Shown here: positions 1 through 5,214 of the stretch, in pieces
Numbering within the stretch: the stretch's first letter is position 1
How the letters are laid out: each line of letters opens with the position of its first letter
Assembly (NCBI GenBank): GCA_003492055.1
Contig: DMZE01000082.1
Coordinates: forward strand, 1 to 5,214
Direction: 5' to 3'
DNA: 5,214 nt
Origin: Cellvibrionales bacterium
Lineage (GTDB): Bacteria > Pseudomonadota > Gammaproteobacteria > Pseudomonadales > UBA7434
The notes under the pieces: model-generated
Databases searched by the model: none
The model's input: the letters and a program-made list of their open reading frames with translations, nothing else
Told to the model about the DNA's origin: nothing
Position numbers and translations under genes: made by a program

Positions 1-18
1 CTTTCTATTTAATAAGGT

Positions 19-43
19 GCCTTTAACAAAACGGGTTAAAGGC
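19..43. terminator. Inverted repeat, possible terminator of the 116-aa gene
   Basis: Perfect 9-bp arms GCCTTTAAC (19-27) and GTTAAAGGC (35-43) enclose a 7-nt loop. The hairpin lies about 45 bases beyond the stop codon of the minus-strand gene at 90-440, where a terminator would be expected. Neither side carries a clean T-tract (minus strand continues ACCTTATTAA), so a strong intrinsic terminator is not assured. It could also belong to a gene left of the window, or be an RNA-stabilising stem. Confidence 0.4.
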
Positions 44-89
44 CACTAATCAAAGATGTTGTATCTTATACCGATGCTTCTATTGTTAC

Positions 90-440
90 TTAAAGCGTTC
101 TCAAAAAGCTTAATGCTTTTATCAAATTTTCGATATGCAAGAATAATCCCTGCTTAGTGTCATCAGACAGTGCCATGCCATCATTGTCGCTGCAAACAAT
201 TTCACGAATCATATCCAGACTAACGCGGATATTGTCGAGCGTATCATTTGCCGATGAGGCGATTAGCGCATTGTGATTTTGCGGTTTGTTATCATTGTTA
301 GCCGGTCCTTTTGGCTTGGCTTCTCTTTCCATTCCGCTTTTGTTTGTGGTGCTTTTTGTACTTTTTGTACTTCTTTTACTACTTTCATTCCTCCTTGTTT
401 TTCCTTTTTTCGTTTGTGAAGTGCTACTGGTTACAACCAT
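90..440 (-). CDS. Unknown 116-aa protein with basic Ser/Thr/Lys-rich N-terminal tail
   Basis: I do not recognise this family. Residues 1 to about 55 are low-complexity and basic, rich in Ser, Thr, Lys and Asn, with an STK-type tripeptide repeat (a 9-bp DNA repeat at 352-369). Residues from about 60 to 116 look helical and amphipathic and contain one Cys. There is no signal peptide or membrane segment. A flexible cationic tail joined to a small helical domain suggests binding to nucleic acid or another acidic partner, but that is inference. An in-frame ATG lies at 450-452, four codons upstream. I prefer ATG 438-440 because GGAG (447-450 on this strand) sits 6 nt before it, whereas the upstream ATG has no Shine-Dalgarno. 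The gene is divergent from the SDR gene and has an unusual leader (488-531). Confidence 0.6.
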   Translation of the reverse strand: MVVTSSTSQTKKGKTRRNESSKRSTKSTKSTTNKSGMEREAKPKGPANNDNKPQNHNALIASSANDTLDNIRVSLDMIREIVCSDNDGMALSDDTKQGLFLHIENLIKALSFLRTL

Positions 441-446
441 AGTTAA

Positions 447-450
447 CTCC
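447..450 (-). promoter_or_regulatory. Shine-Dalgarno deciding the start of the 116-aa gene
   Basis: GGAG on the minus strand is followed by a 6-nt spacer (TTAACT) and then ATG 438-440. It overlaps the alternative upstream ATG (450-452), so that ATG cannot use it. This makes the shorter 116-aa reading the better one. Confidence 0.55.
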
Positions 451-487
451 ATTTAATGCTGCTTTAATGTTGATTTTAATAGCGTTT

Positions 488-517
488 CTATTTCTCCATG
501 GCATCTCCTTTTTTCAT
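488..517 (-). CDS. Possible leader mini-ORF (9 or 3 codons)
   Basis: On the minus strand, ATG at 497-499 follows AAGGAG (505-510) with a 5-nt spacer and encodes only Met-Glu-Lys before TAG (488-490). An in-frame ATG at 515-517 would give MKKGDAMEK, but it has no Shine-Dalgarno of its own. The site lies about 50 bases upstream of the 116-aa gene in a different frame, so it is not an N-terminal extension of that gene. It would be a leader peptide or ribosome-loading site if the transcript begins upstream of it; no clear promoter is visible to prove that. It may be a chance match in purine-rich DNA. Confidence 0.25.
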   Translation of the reverse strand: MKKGDAMEK

Positions 518-531
518 TTTAAAAAGAGGAG
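505..531. promoter_or_regulatory. Hairpin pairing the mini-ORF Shine-Dalgarno with an anti-SD
   Basis: CTCCT (505-509) can pair with AGGAG (527-531), and TTTTT (510-514) with AAAAA (521-525). Base 526 is a single-base bulge and the loop is 6 nt (515-520). In the minus-strand transcript this stem buries the AAGGAG ahead of the mini-ORF. On the plus strand it places AGGAGG (527-532) in the other arm. The pairing is read directly from sequence; a regulatory role is inference. Confidence 0.35.
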
Positions 532-563
532 GCTATCATTAACTTGTTAGTCTTTACAGAAAA

Positions 564-592
564 TTGTTTCCATGAAATGTAATAATTAGTAT
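564..592 (+). promoter_or_regulatory. Candidate sigma70 promoter for the SDR gene
   Basis: TTGTTT (564-569), a 17-nt spacer and TAGTAT (587-592) resemble -35 and -10 boxes. Transcription would start near 599, giving a leader of about 48 nt before ATG 647. The leader has only a weak purine stretch as a ribosome site (AAAGAAA, 634-640), which can itself pair with TTTCTTT at 618-624. The DNA is AT-rich, so a chance match is possible. Confidence 0.35.
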
Positions 593-646
593 TTCTGAGC
601 AATGTGGTAAGCTTATTTTTCTTTCAATAATAAAAAGAAATGAATT

Positions 647-1462
647 ATGAGCCTATCGACGTTTAAAAATAAAACCGTATTGATTACCGGAGCATCGGCT
701 GGTGTTGGGGAGGCATGCGCACGCTATTTTGCCCATGCAGGAGCGAATTTAGCTTTAGTGGCTAGAGGTGAAGTTGCGCTGCATAAGATTGCCGATGAGC
801 TCCGTGAATTGACACAGGTACTCACCATTACTGCCGATGTAACTGAAACTGCTAGCTGTAAAAATATTGTAGAACAGGTGGTTAACAGGTTTTCTGACAT
901 TCATTTATTGATTAATAATGCAGGTGTTCATCATCGTGGCGAATTCAGTACGGTTCATGCAGACCATGTGGCCGCTATGGTCGATGTTAATTTGCGAGCG
1001 CCATTATATTTAACGGCGTTGGTTCTTCCACATATAAAGCAAACCGGTGAGGGTGCTATTGTTATGGTGGGTTCACTAGCTGGGAGAGCGCCACTGCAGG
1101 GGGCCGCCACTTATGCAGCAACTAAGGGAGGTCTTAGAGCATTTACTTATGCTTTGGCCGATGAGCTTCGCGATTCAGCTATTGCGGTAGCTGTTGTATC
1201 TCCCGGGCCTATTAACACCGGCTTTATTATGGACAGCATTGATGAAGTTGAAGATATTGTTTATTCGCAGCCAATGAGTACTGCTGAGGCTGTCGCTGAG
1301 AATATTGGCAAGCTAGCCATGGGTCAGCAAGTGGAAATCACTATGACCTGGTTTGCGGGCAAGTTAACGACGCTCGGCTATTTGTTTCCTAGTTTACGTA
1401 GGGTATTACGTAAAGCGCTTTATGCTAAAGGCCGAAAGAATAAAGATAAATATCGAAGTTAA
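647..1462 (+). CDS. Short-chain dehydrogenase/reductase (classical SDR)
   Basis: A 271-aa cytosolic oxidoreductase of the classical SDR family, which interconverts alcohols and ketones with NAD(P)(H). The Rossmann glycine motif TGASAGVG is at residues 14-21, and Asp64-Val65 is the usual adenine-contacting pair. NNAG spans 90-93. The catalytic tetrad is Asn115, Ser143, Tyr156 and Lys160 (YAATK). SPGPINT at 185-191 is the post-catalytic PG motif. Arg40 just after the second strand favours NADP(H) over NAD(H). The last 30 or so residues (FPSLRR onward) are hydrophobic and then strongly basic, as in SDRs that touch membranes; that role is inferred. Substrate cannot be told from sequence, and no pathway partner is adjacent. 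The gene stands alone, divergent from the 116-aa gene and convergent with the histone-like gene. ATG 647 puts the Rossmann motif at the usual distance from the N-terminus. Confidence 0.93.
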   Translation: MSLSTFKNKTVLITGASAGVGEACARYFAHAGANLALVARGEVALHKIADELRELTQVLTITADVTETASCKNIVEQVVNRFSDIHLLINNAGVHHRGEFSTVHADHVAAMVDVNLRAPLYLTALVLPHIKQTGEGAIVMVGSLAGRAPLQGAATYAATKGGLRAFTYALADELRDSAIAVAVVSPGPINTGFIMDSIDEVEDIVYSQPMSTAEAVAENIGKLAMGQQVEITMTWFAGKLTTLGYLFPSLRRVLRKALYAKGRKNKDKYRS

Positions 1463-1508
1463 GCACAAGCCTTCTGTTATCTTTTGTTGATTCATTATAT
1501 TTAGGCAT

Positions 1509-1548
1509 AAAAAAACCCCGCAATCCGAAGATGGCGGGGCTTTATTTA
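1509..1548. terminator. Bidirectional intrinsic terminator between convergent genes
   Basis: CCCCGC (1516-1521) pairs with GCGGGG (1534-1539). After one A-G mismatch the stem continues as ATC/GAT (1523-1525 and 1530-1532) around a CGAA tetraloop. Read on the minus strand, the stem is followed by seven T's (As at 1509-1515), an excellent terminator for the histone-like gene ending at 1567. Read on the plus strand it is followed by CTTTATTT, weaker but usable for the SDR gene ending at 1462. Confidence 0.88.
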
Positions 1549-1566
1549 GCTAGATAGTGCTATGAA

Positions 1567-2256
1567 TTACTTCTTAGCGGCTTTCTTAGCTGGCTTTTTC
1601 TTTGCTTTGGCTTTGGCTTTTTTAGCCGCTGCTGCCGCTTTAGCTTTGGCTTTTGCCGCTGCTGCTGAGGCTTTAGCTTTGGCTTTAGCAGCCGCTGCTC
1701 GTTTCTTGTCTGCTGCTGCTTTCTTCTTAGCAGATGCTTTTGCGTTAGCTATAGCGCGCTTTGCAGCAGCTTTAGCTTTGGCAGCGGCTTTCTTATCAGC
1801 TGCGGCTTTCTTTTTCGCTGCGGCTGCATCACGTTGAGCAATCAATTTTGCTTCAAAGTCGGCTACTGCTTTCTTCAATGCTGCATCAGCTTTCATAGTT
1901 GATAGCTTAGCGTTTGAAGCTGAAGCGCGTGCACGCAATGCTTTAACTTTAGCAGATGTTTTAGCGGCGGCTTTAGCGGCTGCTGCAACAACTTTCTTAG
2001 CAGCGGCTTTATCAGCAGCTGTTTTTGATTTTGCAGCTGATTTTTTAGCTGAAGCTACTTTTTTAAGCTCGGCTTTTAATGTGCGTGCCAATGATTTAAT
2101 GTCTTTTTGTATTGCCGCTAATGCTACTTCTGCTTTACCGATAGCTGGAGTTGCAGCTACTTTTTTTGCAGATTTCTTAGCAGTTGGTTTTTTAGCTGCT
2201 ACTTTCTTAGCTGGCTTTTTAGTGGCTTTTTTAGAAACTTTTTTTACTTGAGGCAT
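1567..2256 (-). CDS. Histone H1-like Ala/Lys-rich nucleoid protein
   Basis: This 229-aa protein is composed mostly of alanine and lysine. Residues 1-36 carry KKA/KKP repeats. Residues 37-66 and about 103-142 are less repetitive, contain Leu, Ile, Glu and Asp, and look helical or coiled-coil. Residues 143-229 are an almost pure Ala/Lys tail ending in a KKPAKKAAKK type motif. Such tails resemble the C-terminal domain of eukaryotic histone H1 and bacterial H1-like proteins such as Pseudomonas AlgP or chlamydial HctA/HctB. They bind DNA without strong sequence specificity and help compact it. The non-repetitive part does not look like AlgP to me, so I give no symbol. The start is well supported: AGGAG (2262-2266 on this strand) lies 5 nt before ATG 2254-2256. 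Repeat length in such genes varies between strains. Confidence 0.82.
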   Translation of the reverse strand: MPQVKKVSKKATKKPAKKVAAKKPTAKKSAKKVAATPAIGKAEVALAAIQKDIKSLARTLKAELKKVASAKKSAAKSKTAADKAAAKKVVAAAAKAAAKTSAKVKALRARASASNAKLSTMKADAALKKAVADFEAKLIAQRDAAAAKKKAAADKKAAAKAKAAAKRAIANAKASAKKKAAADKKRAAAAKAKAKASAAAAKAKAKAAAAAKKAKAKAKKKPAKKAAKK

Positions 2257-2266
2257 TATTTCTCCT

Positions 2267-2481
2267 ATGAAGAAGGTTTTCCAACTTCATCGATTGGGTT
2301 GACTATCAAAAATTTTAATTAAAAAGTTTGTGCGGAGCGAATGATAGACAATATATCTATTTATTTCACGTCTAATAAGCGCTATAAGCACTTTTATTTC
2401 GTTCCTTTTTACATTATGACCATTTAAATCTCATTTTTTTGCTAACAAAAAATAATATCGGGAGATTGAAGCGGTTTTTTC
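2267..2481. other. AT-rich intergenic region upstream of the histone-like gene
   Basis: This gap lies between the greB stop and the ribosome site of the histone-like gene. It contains a perfect 12-bp palindrome TTTTAATTAAAA (2313-2324) and an imperfect inverted repeat AAGCGC (2377-2382) / GCACTT (2388-2393). I see no convincing -35/-10 pair for the histone-like gene (TATATT on the minus strand, 2349-2354, has a poor -35 partner), no clear greB terminator, and no coding sequence. Confidence 0.5.
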
Positions 2482-2988
2482 TTATAAATTTGTCTGATAT
2501 CGGATAGCTGTAATGACCATTAAGCGTTTTCCGATTGGACTTTCAAAAATAATTTCGTCGTCAATGTTTTTCCCTAATAACGCTTTTGCTAATGGGGAAT
2601 CCATACTCAATTGCTTGCGCGATAAGTCAAATTCATCTGGGCCAACAATTCTATAGGTATTTTCTTCTCCGTTTTCATCTTCAACCGTTACCCATGCACC
2701 AAAAAATACTTTATTAACATTGCTGGGAGTGTCGTGGACTACATTGAGTGATTCTAATCGTTTTGTTAAAAAACGAACGCGGCTATCAATTTCTCTGAGC
2801 CGCTTTTTTCCGTAAATATAATCGCCGTTTTCTGATCGATCGCCGTTTTTCGCGGCTTCATGCACCACGGAGGTGACTTGTGGGCGCTCAATCTTCCATA
2901 ACTGGCGTAATTCTTCACGCATCGCGCTTTCACCCTCAGGAGTGATATAGTAAGAGCCTTTAGGGCGTGGAGGTCTATAGCGTCCCAT
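2482..2988 (-). CDS. greB: Transcription elongation factor GreB
   Basis: This 168-aa cytosolic protein enters the RNA polymerase secondary channel and stimulates cleavage of backtracked RNA, rescuing arrested complexes. The N-terminal coiled coil (about residues 15-85) carries the acidic tip in GDRSENGDY at 49-57; Asp50 and Glu53 match the conserved catalytic acidic pair that helps hold the second magnesium. KKRLREID and VFFGAWV follow, and the C-terminal FKBP-like domain has RIVG and the SMDSPLAKALLGK signature. The match to E. coli GreB runs the full length. The N-terminus is longer than in E. coli by about nine residues (MGRYRPPRPKGS), a basic Pro-rich start I believe is common in related gammaproteobacteria. 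ATG 2986-2988 lacks a strong Shine-Dalgarno. The gene is divergent from the M23 peptidase. Confidence 0.96.
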   Translation of the reverse strand: MGRYRPPRPKGSYYITPEGESAMREELRQLWKIERPQVTSVVHEAAKNGDRSENGDYIYGKKRLREIDSRVRFLTKRLESLNVVHDTPSNVNKVFFGAWVTVEDENGEENTYRIVGPDEFDLSRKQLSMDSPLAKALLGKNIDDEIIFESPIGKRLMVITAIRYQTNL

Positions 2989-3111
2989 AGTATTGTTGTC
3001 ACTTTCTGTATTGTGCGATGAATAGGGCGTTAAATAATAAGCTCAAGTGGCACTGTATTAATTCAAAGCGCCGTTTTATTAATGAGCGCTTATTTATTAA
3101 TTAGGATTTAT

Positions 3112-3141
3112 TTGTTAATTTCAGTTTCCGCGCTCTATATA
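3112..3141 (+). promoter_or_regulatory. Candidate sigma70 promoter for the M23 peptidase gene
   Basis: TTGTTA (3112-3117), an 18-nt spacer and TATATA (3136-3141) fit -35 and -10 boxes. Initiation near 3148-3150 would leave about 20 nt before ATG 3171, with GAG at 3158-3160 as a weak ribosome site. A start at the earlier TTG 3156 would leave almost no leader, which supports ATG 3171. Confidence 0.4.
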
Positions 3142-3170
3142 TTTAAAAACTGCTTTTGAGATACGATTTA

Positions 3171-4082
3171 ATGAGTTTAACCGATGCTATTCATAATACG
3201 ATAAGAATTAGACAAATTATCATGTCTATTATTGTCTCGCTGTTCTTTTTTCTGAGTTATTTGCCTCTTTCGAATGCTATTTCATCACTCGAGAATACTT
3301 CTAATCTTATTCTAACGGGTCCTTTAAAACAGGGTGGGTTGCTGGTTGGGCAGGTAAAAGAGGGTGCAGCTGTTCAGTATCAGGATCAGTTACTTCCTAT
3401 TACTCCTGATGGCCGATTTATTATTGGCTTAGACCGTGATGCGCCTAATAAAATTGAATTAGCCGTTATTAATGAAAATAATGAGTATGAGTATCACGAT
3501 TTGAATATTAGGGCTCGTGATTATGTGATTCAACGTATCGAAGGCGTAGCAAAGCAATATGTTTCGCCAGATCCCGTTCAGGTTAAACGATCACGCAAAG
3601 AAGCAGCAAAGGTTAGGCTGGCGCGAAAACAACAGCGACCACAGCAGGATTTTTTAAACGGATTTATTTGGCCTGCTAATGGACCAATTACGGGTGTCTT
3701 TGGCTCGCAGCGAGTTTATAATGGCGAACCAAGAAGGCCGCATTATGGTCTTGATGTTGCAGGGCCTATTGGCGCGCCCGTTATTGCTCCCGCAGCAGGT
3801 CTAGTGACTTTAGCTGAGCCAGATTTGTTTTTTTCTGGTGGGACATTAATTATTGATCATGGTCACGGCCTAAGCTCAACGTTTTTACATCTGAGTAAAT
3901 TATTGGTCACTACTGGAGATAGTGTGACGCAAGGTCAAGATATTGCCGAAATGGGCGCCACCGGTCGAGTTACTGGGGCGCATTTGGATTGGCGAATGAA
4001 TTGGACCGACGGTAAAACATCGGTGCGTATCGATCCTGAATTATTGGTTGAGGTTGGTGGAAATCAATCTATACAGGATTGA
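3171..4082 (+). CDS. Secreted M23-family (LytM-type) peptidoglycan metallopeptidase
   Basis: This 303-aa envelope protein is predicted to act in the periplasm on peptide cross-links, or as a LytM-type activator. A signal peptide fits residues 1-36: Arg12 and Arg14, a hydrophobic core (about 16-32), and SNA before a likely cut after Ala36. Residues 40-135 form an N-terminal beta-rich domain, followed by a basic linker (137-160, KRSRKEAAK). The M23 domain covers about 165-290. HYGLD gives His191 and Asp195 (zinc ligands); His240 is in FLHLS. The last motif is HLDW (His271, Asp273) rather than HxH, so Asp273 replaces the usual third zinc-ligand His. An in-frame TTG at 3156 and ATG at 3222 are alternative starts. 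I chose ATG 3171 for the signal-peptide charge and promoter spacing. The gene is alone and divergent from greB. Confidence 0.88.
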   Translation: MSLTDAIHNTIRIRQIIMSIIVSLFFFLSYLPLSNAISSLENTSNLILTGPLKQGGLLVGQVKEGAAVQYQDQLLPITPDGRFIIGLDRDAPNKIELAVINENNEYEYHDLNIRARDYVIQRIEGVAKQYVSPDPVQVKRSRKEAAKVRLARKQQRPQQDFLNGFIWPANGPITGVFGSQRVYNGEPRRPHYGLDVAGPIGAPVIAPAAGLVTLAEPDLFFSGGTLIIDHGHGLSSTFLHLSKLLVTTGDSVTQGQDIAEMGATGRVTGAHLDWRMNWTDGKTSVRIDPELLVEVGGNQSIQD

Positions 4083-4332
4083 TTGGGTATAGTGCTTTAT
4101 CTAATGGCTTGGTGAGTGGCTTATTTAGCGGCCTAGTTAATGGCCTAGTTAATGGCATAGTTAACGTCATAGTTAATGGCTTACTTTTGTGAGTCGGCTC
4201 TCTCATTGAGCTGTAGTTTTGAATCAAAAGTTATTTGTTGCAGCGATACTCGAAATAACTGGCTTTTTAAGAAGCGACTTTTTTAAAGCGCGTTTAAGTA
4301 AAATAATTTTCTCAAAATATAGGCAGCACATT
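4083..4332 (+). other. Intergenic region between the M23 gene and ycaR
   Basis: This region holds the 12-bp tandem array (4106-4189) and then about 140 bases of AT-rich DNA. A TTG-initiated reading from 4219 is open and in frame with ycaR, but its 38 extra codons have no family resemblance. A weak -10-like TAAAAT (4299-4304) would put a ycaR start about 22 nt before its ATG, but the -35 partner is poor. I see no clear terminator for the M23 gene. Confidence 0.45.
4106..4189 (+). repeat. 12-bp imperfect tandem repeat, seven units
   Basis: Seven consecutive 12-bp units start at 4106, 4118, 4130, 4142, 4154, 4166 and 4178. The core unit is GGCCTAGTTAAT. Units 3 and 4 are identical, units 5 and 6 differ by two bases each, and units 1, 2 and 7 are more diverged, the usual picture of an array that expanded at its centre. 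Only one plus-strand frame is open through it. That frame would encode a GLVN-like four-residue repeat ending at TGA 4190-4192, but no start with a ribosome site is visible. Confidence 0.85.
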
Positions 4333-4518
4333 ATGTTAGATAAAAAATTACTCAGCATCCTCGTTTGTCCCGTTAGTAAAGGGCCATTGGAGTATGATGA
4401 GGCTAAGCAAGAATTGATTTGTAAGGCGAGTGGTCTTGCTTATCCAGTGCGAGACGACATTCCAGTTATGTTAGAAAGTGAAGCGCGTAAATTAACTGAC
4501 TCAGATCTTGAGGCTTAG
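4333..4518 (+). CDS. ycaR: Trm112/YcaR family small protein
   Basis: This 61-aa cytosolic protein follows E. coli YcaR closely over its full length: [34 protein letters not shown]. The family (Trm112/UPF0434) is a small zinc-ribbon-like fold. In eukaryotes and archaea Trm112 activates methyltransferases; the bacterial role is poorly defined. In many members the first knuckle is CPxC; here it is Cys12-Pro-Val-Ser15, so of the usual cysteines only Cys12 and Cys30 remain and zinc binding is doubtful. ATG 4333 is preferred over an in-frame TTG at 4219 because the family begins exactly here; the ribosome site is weak (AGG, 4321-4323). In E. coli ycaR lies between lpxK and kdsB; here hinT follows 11 nt after the stop, suggesting co-transcription. 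Confidence 0.9.
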   Translation: MLDKKLLSILVCPVSKGPLEYDEAKQELICKASGLAYPVRDDIPVMLESEARKLTDSDLEA

Positions 4519-4529
4519 AGGTAATTGCC

Positions 4530-4871
4530 ATGACAGATACCGTTTTTGCTAAGATTATTGCAGGCGAGATTCCTTCTGAGAAGCTTTATGAAGATGAGCA
4601 TTGCATTGTTATTCCAGATATAAATCCGGTTGCAGCTGTTCATGTTTTAGTCATTCCTAAAAAGCCGATTAAAATGCTGTCGGATGCCAGTGCTGAAGAT
4701 CAAGCATTGCTAGGTCATTTAATGCTCACAGTGGGCAAGGTGGCAGAGCAATTAGGTGTGTCTGACGGCTATAGAGTGATCATCAATAACGGTGAGGATG
4801 GTGGGCAGACAGTATTTCATTTGCATCTGCATATTATTGCCGGTTTTGCTATGAAAGAAGCCGATATGTAA
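4530..4871 (+). CDS. hinT: HIT-family nucleotide hydrolase, HinT-like
   Basis: This 113-aa cytosolic protein belongs to the HinT branch of the histidine triad superfamily, homodimers that hydrolyse purine nucleoside phosphoramidates and acyl-AMP adducts, including aminoacyl-AMP released by tRNA synthetases. The family start FAKIIAGEIPSEKLYED, the IPDINPVAAVHVLVIPKK block, and the triad HLHLH (His97, His99, His101; catalytic His expected at 99) are all present within GGQTVFHLHLHIIAG. The C-terminus after the triad is divergent: the common GGRP...WPPG ending is replaced by AGFAMKEADM. The start is clear: AGAGG (4517-4521) overlaps the ycaR stop and sits 8 nt before ATG, consistent with an operon with ycaR. 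alaS follows downstream but has its own promoter. Confidence 0.94.
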   Translation: MTDTVFAKIIAGEIPSEKLYEDEHCIVIPDINPVAAVHVLVIPKKPIKMLSDASAEDQALLGHLMLTVGKVAEQLGVSDGYRVIINNGEDGGQTVFHLHLHIIAGFAMKEADM

Positions 4872-4901
4872 GAGCTTTTTGCTGCATTCGACTATGCTGT
4901 A

Positions 4902-5214
<313 letters not shown>

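Noticed and set aside
527..582. Plus-strand perfect AGGAGG (527-532) placed 5 nt before ATT, opening a 14-codon ORF to TAA 580-582
   Set aside because: ATT starts are very rare, the ORF overlaps the candidate SDR promoter, and the AGGAGG is explained as one arm of the hairpin at 505-531.
1562..1837. Plus-strand ORF rich in Ala, Leu and Phe, opposite the histone-like gene
   Set aside because: It is the complement of the Ala/Lys codon repeats; it has no ribosome site and overlaps a gene with a strong Shine-Dalgarno and clear homology type.
2298..2309. TTGACT as a plus-strand -35 box
   Set aside because: No matching -10 at 16-18 nt, and no plus-strand gene follows; it lies in the leader region of the minus-strand histone-like gene.
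2766..3002. Minus-strand 78-aa ORF overlapping the start of greB
   Set aside because: It is an alternative frame of greB, which has full-length family similarity; the overlapping reading has no recognisable features.
3156..3170. TTG start for the M23 peptidase, five codons upstream
   Set aside because: The candidate promoter would leave almost no leader, and ATG 3171 already gives a complete signal peptide.
4197..4211. Small inverted repeat GCTC/GAGC as a terminator after the M23 gene
   Set aside because: Only four base pairs with a 7-nt loop and no adequate T-tract.
4219..4332. 38-codon N-terminal extension of ycaR from a TTG start
   Set aside because: The family begins at ATG 4333, the extension resembles nothing, and the TTG has no Shine-Dalgarno.

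Overview
This 5.2 kb window is AT-rich bacterial chromosome, most likely from a gammaproteobacterium. The evidence is a GreB with the family's typical GDRSEN and SMDSPLAKALL-type blocks, an E. coli YcaR-like Trm112 protein, a HinT-type HIT protein, and the start of an alaS that follows E. coli AlaRS almost residue for residue. The genus cannot be fixed by eye; a marine Cellvibrionales-like lineage is a guess. No tRNA, rRNA, CRISPR array, transposase or phage gene is visible.

Layout, left to right. A 116-aa unknown protein with a basic Ser/Thr/Lys-rich N-terminus lies on the minus strand (90-440). It is preceded by a leader holding a hairpin and a tiny ORF with a near-perfect Shine-Dalgarno. 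Divergent from it is a short-chain dehydrogenase/reductase (647-1462, +). This converges on an Ala/Lys-rich, histone H1-like protein (1567-2256, -), and a hairpin terminator that can work in both directions separates the two. Next come greB (2482-2988, -) and a divergent secreted M23 peptidase (3171-4082, +). After the peptidase is a decaying 12-bp tandem repeat (4106-4189), then a probable two-gene operon of ycaR (4333-4518) and hinT (4530-4871). The window ends in the first 82 codons of alaS (4969-5214), which has a good sigma70-type promoter embedded in an 8-bp inverted repeat.

The genes are mostly housekeeping: transcription elongation, nucleoid structure, cell-wall turnover, translation support and aminoacylation. 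They do not form one pathway. I see no convincing new multi-gene system. The points most worth a second look are the palindrome over the alaS -10 element (AlaRS autoregulates alaS in E. coli), the hairpin/mini-ORF leader before the unknown gene, the GxxxG-encoding 12-bp repeat, and the His-to-Asp change in the zinc-site HxH motif of the M23 peptidase.
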